DNA from: Verrucomicrobium sp.
GTDB lineage: Bacteria; Verrucomicrobiota; Verrucomicrobiia; Limisphaerales; UBA9464
Assembly: GCA_021298285.1 (NCBI GenBank)
Contig: JAJTFN010000028.1
Coordinates: 1 to 40,924, forward strand
Direction: 5' to 3'
Length of the DNA: 40,924 bases
Below, one piece after another: positions 1 through 9,084 of the stretch; the stretch's first letter is position 1; each line of letters starts with the position of its first letter. The notes below the pieces were generated by a model that saw only the letters and a list, made by a program, of their open reading frames with translations, made no database searches and was not told the origin of the DNA. The translations under genes and the position numbers were made by a program.

Positions 1-234
1 AGCGGTCGGGATTCCCGACGGCGACGCCTCGAGGATGTGGGTGAACCGTCCCGGGTGGTCTGGCTCTTCGACAACGGCCAACGCGCCGCGGTCGCCGGCC
101 CGGGCAATCTCCACCGCACCCTCCACCGGGGGGCGGCCAACCTCCTGATGCTGGATGGCGGGGTGCGACGACACACCGGATCGGCCACCGGAGCCTTGGG
201 CCACCCCGACACCGTCCTCTGGGAAGCCCCATGA
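1..234 (+). CDS. C-terminal part of an H-X9-DG prepilin-like protein (5' end outside window)
   Basis: The reading frame is open from the first base and ends at a TGA at 232-234, so this is the 3' end of a longer gene. The visible 77 residues contain RVVWLFDNGQRAAVAGPGNL and then a histidine, nine residues and DG (HRGAANLLMLDGG), which is the H-X9-DG signature. That motif is found near the C-terminus of DUF1559-like, prepilin-type exported proteins that are abundant in PVC bacteria. These proteins normally begin with a type IV pilin-like cleavage/methylation segment; that part lies upstream and is not seen. The role of the family is not well established; a surface or pseudopilin function is inference. 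No downstream gene is coupled to it. Confidence 0.7.
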   Translation, partial: SGRDSRRRRLEDVGEPSRVVWLFDNGQRAAVAGPGNLHRTLHRGAANLLMLDGGVRRHTGSATGALGHPDTVLWEAP

Positions 235-793
235 TCCCAGGCCATGACCGCCACCGACCCGAACCCCATGCACCCCCCTCCCAAACCCATACGCGACCAG
301 GCCGATCTCCGCAGGCCCGAGTCGGCCCGGACCGGGTCGAGGTTTTGCCACTCCCAGAACGCAGTCCGGCATGGGTCGCCACACCGTCCCGCGAGAATTC
401 GATGGCCCCCCGACATCGAAGTTCGGAACCTTTCCGCCGATGGGACCCCGATGTCCGCAACCGATCCGGCTGACCAGCCCACGGGCACGACCTCCGGAAA
501 CACCCTCGGACACCCTTTGTCCATCGGTGGGTGCAAGACTGCAGCCCGATCGGATCGAGGGATCCGCAACCATCGATCGGAAATCCATCGACGCCAATGC
601 ATCACTGAAAACCCTGCCACAGGCCCCGACCACCCAACCATTCATCACTCCATAGAGACTCTCGGCCCGCCGGCAGGCGGACGAGGACCAGCCCTTTGAA
701 GGGTTCCCGAAGCACCCGATCCAGGCATCATCCCAACACCGTCCAACCGGTCTGAACCCGCAATTTTCTTACCATTCCCAACACCACTGAACC
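235..793. other. Gene-free stretch upstream of recA
   Basis: These 559 bases contain several open frames, but none has a recognisable protein motif, a convincing start or a coding partner. I see no tRNA, strong hairpin with a T tract, or tandem repeat. The part just before recA is somewhat AT-richer (around 760-780) and may hold the recA promoter, but no clear -35/-10 pair or LexA-type palindrome could be picked out by eye. Confidence 0.5.
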
Positions 794-1939
<1,146 letters not shown>

Positions 1940-1992
1940 AGGCCCAGCCGGCCGGCACCCGACGGCGGAGGGCTCCGCGGCGGAAGGGACCT

Positions 1993-2706
1993 TCAAGGCT
2001 TCGACGACACCGAGGAAGAGGCCGCCTTGAGCCGCTGCAGCGCCAGGAACGCCGCATGGCTCTCGGCGGCCTTCTTGCTCCGTCCCTCGCCCCGGGCCAG
2101 CTCCACACCTCCGTGCAGCACCGCGCATCGGAAGGTGCGGTTGTGGTCGGGACCCTCGGTCTCGAGCAACTCATAGCGCGGAGCCTCCGGGGAACCGGCC
2201 TGAAGGAATTCCTGCAGGTCGCCCTTGGGGTTCTCGAGGTTGGGCAACTCGGCCATCGCCGATCCACCCTCGGCCAGCAGGTTGAGGAGCGTCTGACGGG
2301 CGGTCTCGAAGCCGGCGTCGACATAGACCGCGCCAATGATGGCCTCGAAGGCGTCGGCCAGCGTCGAGCTGCGGGAGCGCCCCCCGCTCGATTCCTCGCC
2401 CCGGCTCAGGATCACCTGGCCTCCCAGGTTGAGCCGCCGGGCCTGGGTCGCCAGGGAGGTCCGATTGACCAACTGGGCACGCGCCTGCGTCAGGGCCCCC
2501 TCGCCCAGCGCGGGAAACCGGTGGAACAGCTCGGACGTGATCGCCAGTTGGATGACCGCATCGCCCAGGAACTCGAGCCGTTGGTTGTGGTTCTGCCCAC
2601 CTCCCTCCTCATGAGCCACCGAAGGATGGGTCAGGGCCAGCGAGAGCAGGCCGGCATCCCTGAATCGATGACCAAGGGCGGATTGGAGGGCTTCAAGGTC
2701 GGACAT
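1993..2706 (-). CDS. rnc: Ribonuclease III
   Basis: RNase III cleaves double-stranded RNA in rRNA processing and RNA decay. The 237-residue product has the family signature NQRLEFLGDA at 41-50, giving the metal-binding E45 and D49, and a second acidic pair D118/E121 in ADAFEAIIGA. A double-stranded RNA-binding domain follows at about 158-226 (NPKGDLQEFLQ, then RGEGRSKKAAESHAAFLAL). The length is normal for the family. The start was placed at the ATG at 2706 because homology begins there; the frame stays open far upstream without family similarity, and an ATG nine codons earlier (2733) is possible. It lies 52 bases downstream of the conserved unknown gene on the same strand, so the two are probably co-transcribed. 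Confidence 0.95.
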   Translation of the reverse strand: MSDLEALQSALGHRFRDAGLLSLALTHPSVAHEEGGGQNHNQRLEFLGDAVIQLAITSELFHRFPALGEGALTQARAQLVNRTSLATQARRLNLGGQVILSRGEESSGGRSRSSTLADAFEAIIGAVYVDAGFETARQTLLNLLAEGGSAMAELPNLENPKGDLQEFLQAGSPEAPRYELLETEGPDHNRTFRCAVLHGGVELARGEGRSKKAAESHAAFLALQRLKAASSSVSSKP

Positions 2707-2758
2707 GCGGTCGGTGGAGCGCCGGGGACGGGGCATCCCGGGAAGGGCTTCGGTGGAA

Positions 2759-3358
2759 TCAGGCGGGAGCCAGCGACGGGATCTGGCTCGGTGCGTTGAA
2801 AGGTTCCTCGACCGGCCCGCCACCGGGAATCGCCGTCCCGGCGGGATCATCCGGGAGTCCGTGCTCCAGAAGTTGGGCCACGTCGTGCTGGACGGCCTCC
2901 AACTGGTCCAGTTGCAGGTCGGGATCGGCAATGCTGAACAGGTCACCCGACTTCGGATGCTCGTAGATGAAAAGACGCCGACCATGGTCTCGCGACTGGC
3001 CCTTGACCCGCAGGATGCGCTTGCGCTCAAGCATCACCGCCAGGATGTAGGCGGCGGCGGCATGGCGCTCCTCGCGCCGATCCAGCAGCTTGCGCAGGAG
3101 GGACTCCGCATCATCGCGGCGGATGGCCTCGGGCGGCACCGGCGGGGGCGCTTCGTAGATCCCCTTCCAGTGCGACACCAGGTTGGCCTTGGCGGGAAGG
3201 TCCGCCGCCACCTCACGGAACGCCTCGACGCAGAGGTCCATCCGCTCGAAACCGGTCTTCGTGTCCAGGAGCAGGGTGTGGTAGGTCTCCCCGTCCTGGA
3301 ACTGCCGGCCGGATCGCTGGCAGGCGTGGGCCCGCGACTGGATATGCCACTCCATCAT
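2759..3358 (-). CDS. Conserved protein of unknown function upstream of rnc
   Basis: The product is 199 residues if started at the first of two adjacent ATGs (3358, 3355). It opens with MMEWHIQSRAHACQRSGRQF, followed by DGETYHTLLL. As I recall, related PVC proteins carry a zinc-ribbon-like CxxC near this position; here only the first cysteine is kept (CQRS). The middle is basic and alpha-helical (LLRKLLDRREERHAAAAYIL), then comes FIYEHPKSGDLFSIADP, and the tail is acidic and Pro-rich. There is no signal peptide or membrane segment. Its position directly before rnc hints at co-expression, but nothing in the sequence identifies a function. The frame extends upstream to 3436, but the extra residues look non-coding. 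Confidence 0.7.
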   Translation of the reverse strand: MMEWHIQSRAHACQRSGRQFQDGETYHTLLLDTKTGFERMDLCVEAFREVAADLPAKANLVSHWKGIYEAPPPVPPEAIRRDDAESLLRKLLDRREERHAAAAYILAVMLERKRILRVKGQSRDHGRRLFIYEHPKSGDLFSIADPDLQLDQLEAVQHDVAQLLEHGLPDDPAGTAIPGGGPVEEPFNAPSQIPSLAPA

Positions 3359-3472
3359 GGATCGAATCGGCAGCGAGTATCGGATGCGGCCCCGGCGGTG
3401 CAACAGGCTTTTGGCCGGGTTTTTCCGCGCCCGCACCGGACGCCCGGCCGGGGACCATGCCTGGCCATGGGT

Positions 3473-5162
3473 TCAGAGGCGCGCGACGAGCAACTGTTCC
3501 TGGAAGACCATCTCCTTCGGCAGGTGGGTGTAGAGCTTCATGAAGAGCTCATCGGTGGCGAGCAGGTCGCGGCGCCACTCCTCGGTGTCCATCCGCTGCA
3601 ACCGCTCGAAGCGCTCCCGGGTGAACCCCTTGAGACCCTCCGTGTCGAAGTCCTCGTAGCGGGGCACCCACCCCAGCGCCGTCTCGACGGCCCCGGTCCG
3701 GCCGTCGCACCGGTCGAGGATCCACTTGAGCACGCGCATGTTCTCGCCGAACCCTGGCCAGAGGTACTGCCCGGCTTCGTCCTTGCGGAACCAGTTGACG
3801 TGGAAGATCCGGGGCGGTTCGGCCAGCCGCTTGCGCATGTCGAGCCAGTGCCGGAAATAGCGTCCCATGTTGTAGCCGCAGAACGGCAGCATCGCCATCG
3901 GGTTCGAACACCAGCGGCACGACACCGGCACGACGGCCGCCGAAGATGATGGCCGAGATGGGCACCCCCGCCGGATCGAGGGCCTCGGGCGCCATGGCCG
4001 GGTTGTTGGTTGCCGGGGCGGTGAAGCGGGAATTCGGATGGGCGGCCTTGCCCGGGGACTCGGGCGTCCAGCGCTCCCCCTTCCAGTCGAGGCACTCGGC
4101 CGGGGGCGGATCGTCGTGGCCCTCCCACCACACCGTGCCATCAGGCTTGAGGGCCACGTTGGTGTAGATCGTGTCCCGCGCGATGGTGGCCATCGCGTTG
4201 GGGTTGGTCTGGGCATTCGTGCCCGGGGCCACCCCGAAATACCCCGCCTCGGGATTGATGGCCCAGAGCCGTCCGTCCGGGCCGGGCCGCATCCAGGCGA
4301 TGTCGTCGCCGACCGTCCAGATCCTCCAGCCACGGAAGCGTTCCGGAGGGATCATCATGGCGAAGTTGGTCTTGCCGCAGGCGCTCGGGAACGCCGCCGC
4401 GACATACTGCCGGCGTCCATCCGGGGATTCGACGGCCAGGATGAGCATGTGCTCGGCCATCCAGCCTTGTCGCCGGCCGAGGAAGGACCCGATGCGCAGG
4501 GCCAGGCACTTCTTCCCGAGCAGCACATTGCCGCCGTAGCCCGACCCCACCGAGATGATCTCGTTGGATTCGGGGAAGTGGCAGATCAACCGTCGCTCCG
4601 GGTCGCCGTCGAGCAGGCAATGGAGACCGCGGTTGAAGTGGCTGGATTGTCCCAGGTGGTCGATGGCGACCCGGCCCATCCGGGTCATGATGCGCATGTT
4701 GAGCACCACGTAGATCGAATCGGTCAACTCGATGCCGACCTGCGCCAACGGCGATCCCGGCGGCCCCATCAGGTAAGGCACCACGTACAGCGTCCGACCC
4801 TTCATGCTGCCCGCGGCCAGTCCCATCAGCCGGGCCCTCATGGACGTCGGGTCGGCCCAATGGTTGGTCGGCCCCGCATCCTCGGCCAACTCGGTGCAGA
4901 TGAAGGTGCAGTGCTCCACCCGGGCCACGTCGTTGGGATGGGACCGGTGGTAGTAGCACCCCGGCAGCTTGTCCTGATTGAGCGGGATCAGGACTCCCTG
5001 CCGGACGGCCTCGGCATAGAGGAACGCCTTTTCATCCTCGGAACCGTCGCACCAGAAGATCGAGTCGGGCTGCGTGATGGCCGCGGTGGCCTCCACCCAC
5101 TCCCGGACGGCTTGGTGGGCGATCGGCGGCATTCCGTGGGTTGCGGCGGGGTTCCTGCTCAC
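3473..5162 (-). pseudogene. pckG: GTP-type phosphoenolpyruvate carboxykinase, disrupted by an internal deletion and frameshift
   Basis: PEP carboxykinase (GTP) interconverts oxaloacetate and PEP, the entry step of gluconeogenesis. The first 420 codons (5162 to about 3903) are intact and match the family: the kinase loop FPSACGKTN at 258-266 with the reactive Cys262, TVGDDIAWM at 283-291 and IIFGGRRAG at 405-413. After VPLVFE the frame breaks. The C-terminal part continues in another frame from [14 protein letters not shown] to the stop at 3473, including [20 protein letters not shown]. The family normally has about 31 residues between these parts, including a conserved FNWQHG...GSETTAA segment, so roughly 92-95 bases are missing. 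Adding them would give the usual length of about 594 residues. The start is a GTG at 5162; an ATG ten codons later is an alternative. The lesion may be real or an assembly error. Confidence 0.9.
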
Positions 5163-5230
5163 GGCCTCAATCTAGCCCGATCCCCTGCCGGGGCATCTCC
5201 AATATTGCCCGTCCATGGGCCCGTCTGGAT

Positions 5231-5264
5231 GAAAAAAAGAGGCCGGACCCCGGGGTCCGGCCTC
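5231..5264 (-). terminator. Rho-independent terminator of the discoidin-repeat gene
   Basis: A perfect 26-base palindrome at 5239-5264 (gaggccggacccc and its complement) is preceded on the plus strand by seven A residues at 5232-5238. Read on the minus strand this is a 13-bp GC-rich stem followed by a T tract. It lies 23 bases past the stop of the giant exported gene at 5287, so it should end that transcript before the PEP carboxykinase locus. Confidence 0.85.
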
Positions 5265-5286
5265 CTGTGATCGGATGGACTGTCGC

Positions 5287-8200
5287 TCAGCGGCGGGCGC
5301 GGGCGAAGCGCTGGGCCGTGTCCGGCTTGAGCACCAGCGGGCTGGTGGCTCCCACCAGCTCCTGATAGGGACCGCCCACCTCCGAGGCGACCTCGAGCTT
5401 GCCCTCGAAGGTCACGGTCAGGGTGCCGTCCGCGTTGCTCTTGATGGAGAGCGCCGGCGGCGTGGAGGGCGCGGGCTTGGGCTCCACGACCGTCTGGACA
5501 TCCTTGCCCGCCTTGCCGGCGGCATGGATCGCCTTGATCGTCTCGCCCGAAAGTCCGCGGGTCCAGAGGGCGAGGTCATCCAACGCGCCAGCGAGGAAGT
5601 TCGGCGTGCCGTCGGGTCCGAGGACCGGAGGCTCGTCGGTGCTCAGGCCGAGGCGGGCGCCGATGGACAGGTACTTGATGTCAGGCGTGTTGATGTCCGC
5701 CAGGTAGTCCGCACGGGCGACCTCGACGCCGTCGACATACAACCGGAGCTGCGCGCCGTCGGCCGTGAAGGCGATGTGGTGGAACCCGTCACCGACCGGG
5801 AACGCCTTGGCCGAAGTGGCCCGGGCGACGTTGGGGCCGATGCTGATGGCGGCCGTCGGCAGCAGGCTGTCGGTGGCCGAGTCATAGAGCATCCCCATCT
5901 CGAACTGGCCGACCACGCGAACACCGCCGGTGGTGGCGAGGGGCCCCTGGGCGTTGCGGGCGATGACCACTTCGTTCTGGACGGCCGCCGGGAGGCTGAC
6001 CCAGGCCGATCCGCTGATGCCGGTCTTGGCCTTGGCGTAATCCGGGACCTGGATGTAGGAGGCCCCGTCGAACGCGAAGGCGTTGCCGATGATGCCGGCG
6101 CCCCACGAGGCCGTGCCGTTGACGGTGCCGTCGCCGGCCGAGGCGATGGCGTTGTCGGCCAGGGTGCCGCTGGCCTCGTTGAACTTGAGATGCGCGGCGA
6201 GGCCCGACTTGATGTCGAAGGGCGAGATCCGCACGGCGGCGTTCCGGCTGATCACGCTGCCGGCCGGATTGAAGACGGCGACGCTGTAGACGCCCTCATC
6301 CTCGGTGGCGAAGCTCGAGAGCTTCAGGGTGGCGGTGGTCGCGCCGCTGACATGGCCGCCGTTGGGCAGGTTGCGGCCGTCCTTGCGCCACTGGTAGGTC
6401 AGCCCGTCACCGCTGGCCCCGACGGTCAGGGTCGCGACGCCATTGGCCTCCACCAGGGTCGGCTGCGGATCCGAGACGACCACCGGCGGCAATCCGGGGT
6501 TCGGGGCGTTCAGCACGAGCTGCAGGCCGTTCACGCCGGTGCCGCGGTCGTAACCGGTCGTGATGCAGTCGACGGACACCACGATGGTGCCATCGGCGGA
6601 CGGTTCGACATCATCGAACCGGATGAAGTTCGAGATGGTCGGACTGCCGGCATCGGTGCTGGTGGCGCGGTAGAATCCCGGAGCCGCGTTGTACTCGTCC
6701 GAGTTGATCACGCGGGCGTAGTAGGTCTTCTCCGCCTTGCCGGCCACCTTGTACGAGGCGACCTGGAACTGCAGCGGCGGGCTGACGGCGTACACGAGGA
6801 CGGCGTGCTTGCCGGCCGGGACGTTGGCGAAGGTGAACGTCGCGGGTTCGCCGCCCGGGCTGTCGAGGTTCATGCCGTTGAGCATGCGCTGGGTGGCCGA
6901 AGAGTTGCCGGTGCCGGAACCCCAGGTGCCCGAGGTCGCATACTCGAAGGTGATGGTCGAAGGATTCTTGCTGCTGTCCAGCAGGTCGATCGCGGGGTCG
7001 GCGCCCACGTCCGGCAAGGTGCCGTTGTTGGCATTGACCGGGACGTTCCAGTAGGCCTGCGGCCAGACGCCGGTGATGTCGTCGACGTTCATCACGGTGG
7101 GAGCGCCATTGGCGCCGCTGCCGCGGAAGCTGATGCCGATGCTCTTGGTCGCGGAAGGCTTGAAGAGCTCCGCCTTCACGGCCGTGCTCTTCTCGCAGCC
7201 GACGATCTCGACCTCGAAGACGTCACCCGCGTTGGCGGCGGTCACCGGGGGCGTGGTGTAGCTGGTGGCGCTGGCGCCCGGGATGGGCTCGCCGTTGCGG
7301 AGCCAGCGCAGCGGCCAGGGACCGTTGACGGCAGCGAAGAAGGTGGCGGTCGAGCCCTCGAGAACCGGGGTGTTCACCGGCTGGAGCGTGAACCGGGCCT
7401 TGGAGCAGTCGACACCGGTCACGGCGAGCAGCTCGACCTCGGCGACCTGCATGCAGCAGCCGTTCGCCGTGGTCGTCTCGACGACCGTCCAGCGGTAGTG
7501 CTTGTACGACTTGGTGTTCGGGAAGAAGAACTCCTGGGTCTGGAAACGGGCCGTGAACGCCGCGTTGTCGACCTGGACGATCTTCTCCCAATTGCCCGCC
7601 GAGTAGCCGGTGAGGGCGTCGTCATTGGAGCCCTCGAGCACGACGACCTTGGGGTCGCGTTCCGGGGCGTCGTTGGCCGACTGGATGGTCATGCCGGTGA
7701 CCGTGGTGGCACCCACGCGGGGGCTGACGGCGAAGCCGGAGGGCTTGACCGGGGCCGGTGTGCGGCTGTCGAAGTTGAGGTACTTGGTCGGCTTGCCGTC
7801 GATGACGTTGGCGACGCCTTCCGATCCCGGGCTGTTCGACGACGAGGCGAAGACCGGATCACCCGGCTGGGTCACGTCCTTCGGGGCGCCCGTGCCCAGG
7901 AGCTCGACCTCGGCGACCTGCATGCAGCAGCCGTTGGCCGTGGTCGTCTCGACGACCGTCCATCGGTAGTGCTTGTAGGGCCGGACGTTGTCGAAGAGCA
8001 CCGTCTGGGTCTGGAACCGCGCGGTGAAGGCGAACCCGTCGAACTGCTGGATCAGTTCCCAGTTGCCCGCATTGAAACCGGTGACCGCGTCGTCGTTGGA
8101 ACCCTCGAGCTTGACGACCTTCGGGTCGCGCTCCGGGGCGTCGTTGGCCGACTGGATCGACATGCCCGAGACGACCGTGCGGCCGATGGTCGGGCTGACG

Positions 8201-8913
8201 ATGAATCCGGAGGGCTTGATCGGAGCGGGGGTGCGGCTGTCGAAGTTCAGGTACTTGGTCGGCTTGCCGTCGATGACGTTGGCGACGCCCTCGGAACCGG
8301 GGCTGTTCGACGACGAAGCGATGACGGGGTCACCCGGTTGCGTGACATCCGGCGGGACCACCGTGCCGAGCAGCTCCACCTCGGCGACCTGCATGCAGCA
8401 GCCGTTGGAGGTCGCGGTCTGGGTCACGACCCAGCGGTAGTGCTTGTAGGGCCGGTTGTTCTCGAAGGTGAAGGTCTGGGTCTGGAAACGCGCCGTGAAG
8501 GCGGGGGCGTTCACCGTGGTGATGGCCTGCCAGTTGCCGGTGTTGAAGGCGGTGATCTTGTCGTCGTTGGAGCCCTCGAGGGTGATGGTCTTGGGATCCC
8601 GCTCAGGCGCGTCATTGGCCGACTGGATCGTCATGCCGGTGACGCGGGTCGCCCCGACCTTCGGCGAAACGACGAACCCGGAGGGCTTGATGGGCTCCGG
8701 GTTGCGGCTGTCGAAGTTCAGGTACTTGGTCGGCTTGCCGTCGATCGCATTGGCGACCCCTTCGGAGCCGGGACTGTTCGAGGACGAGGCGATGACGGGG
8801 TCGCCGGGTTGGGTGACGTCGCTCTGGGCGATGGCATCGAGCCCGGAGGCCAGCCATCCGGAGGTGCACGCCAGCGCGGCGGCCCATCGACGAATGTTCA
8901 TTCGTGGGTTCAT
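5287..8913 (-). CDS. Giant exported protein: three discoidin-like repeats, Ig-like and LamG-like domains
   Basis: A 1208-residue secreted protein. The start is placed at the ATG at 8913, giving a signal peptide with core WAAALACTSGWLASG and cleavage near AIAQS-DVTQ; an ATG four codons later is also possible. Residues 32-188, 189-345 and 346-497 are three very similar repeats of 157 residues, each starting DVTQPGDPV and ending NGCCMQVAEVELL; the fold looks like an F5/8-type (discoidin) carbohydrate-binding domain. Next come an Ig-like domain (about 500-580), a middle region without a recognised domain, a second Ig-like domain (about 810-900) and a LamG-like domain (about 904-1129). The last 60-70 residues form a terminal domain ending RFARARR. 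A surface or matrix role in glycan binding is inference. A weak promoter candidate is TTGACT/TAAGAA at 8982-8952, with a long 19-base spacer. Confidence 0.85.
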   Translation of the reverse strand: MNPRMNIRRWAAALACTSGWLASGLDAIAQSDVTQPGDPVIASSSNSPGSEGVANAIDGKPTKYLNFDSRNPEPIKPSGFVVSPKVGATRVTGMTIQSANDAPERDPKTITLEGSNDDKITAFNTGNWQAITTVNAPAFTARFQTQTFTFENNRPYKHYRWVVTQTATSNGCCMQVAEVELLGTVVPPDVTQPGDPVIASSSNSPGSEGVANVIDGKPTKYLNFDSRTPAPIKPSGFIVSPTIGRTVVSGMSIQSANDAPERDPKVVKLEGSNDDAVTGFNAGNWELIQQFDGFAFTARFQTQTVLFDNVRPYKHYRWTVVETTTANGCCMQVAEVELLGTGAPKDVTQPGDPVFASSSNSPGSEGVANVIDGKPTKYLNFDSRTPAPVKPSGFAVSPRVGATTVTGMTIQSANDAPERDPKVVVLEGSNDDALTGYSAGNWEKIVQVDNAAFTARFQTQEFFFPNTKSYKHYRWTVVETTTANGCCMQVAEVELLAVTGVDCSKARFTLQPVNTPVLEGSTATFFAAVNGPWPLRWLRNGEPIPGASATSYTTPPVTAANAGDVFEVEIVGCEKSTAVKAELFKPSATKSIGISFRGSGANGAPTVMNVDDITGVWPQAYWNVPVNANNGTLPDVGADPAIDLLDSSKNPSTITFEYATSGTWGSGTGNSSATQRMLNGMNLDSPGGEPATFTFANVPAGKHAVLVYAVSPPLQFQVASYKVAGKAEKTYYARVINSDEYNAAPGFYRATSTDAGSPTISNFIRFDDVEPSADGTIVVSVDCITTGYDRGTGVNGLQLVLNAPNPGLPPVVVSDPQPTLVEANGVATLTVGASGDGLTYQWRKDGRNLPNGGHVSGATTATLKLSSFATEDEGVYSVAVFNPAGSVISRNAAVRISPFDIKSGLAAHLKFNEASGTLADNAIASAGDGTVNGTASWGAGIIGNAFAFDGASYIQVPDYAKAKTGISGSAWVSLPAAVQNEVVIARNAQGPLATTGGVRVVGQFEMGMLYDSATDSLLPTAAISIGPNVARATSAKAFPVGDGFHHIAFTADGAQLRLYVDGVEVARADYLADINTPDIKYLSIGARLGLSTDEPPVLGPDGTPNFLAGALDDLALWTRGLSGETIKAIHAAGKAGKDVQTVVEPKPAPSTPPALSIKSNADGTLTVTFEGKLEVASEVGGPYQELVGATSPLVLKPDTAQRFARARR
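7426..8820 (-). repeat. Three tandem 471-bp repeats inside the discoidin-repeat gene
   Basis: The unit is 157 codons long and starts at 8820, 8349 and 7878 on the minus strand. The third copy loses similarity after VELL, at about 7426. Blocks such as NSPGSEGVAN, IDGKPTKYLNFDSR, QSANDAPERDP and NGCCMQVAEVELL are the same in all three copies, and much of the DNA is identical too. The coding phase is kept across all copies. Confidence 0.9.
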
Positions 8914-9084
8914 GGATTCTTGCGGGTTGTGGTTACGGGAAGGGGCGCAAATTCTTACCGGACCGATACGTTGTCTAGTCAAATTTCAACCCTAAAAACA
9001 CCGTTTTCATGGATGTTTTTCGATCCAGAGGGCGTCCAGGGCATCCGTCGACATCACCCGAAGGATCGGCTCCGGGGCCACCGG

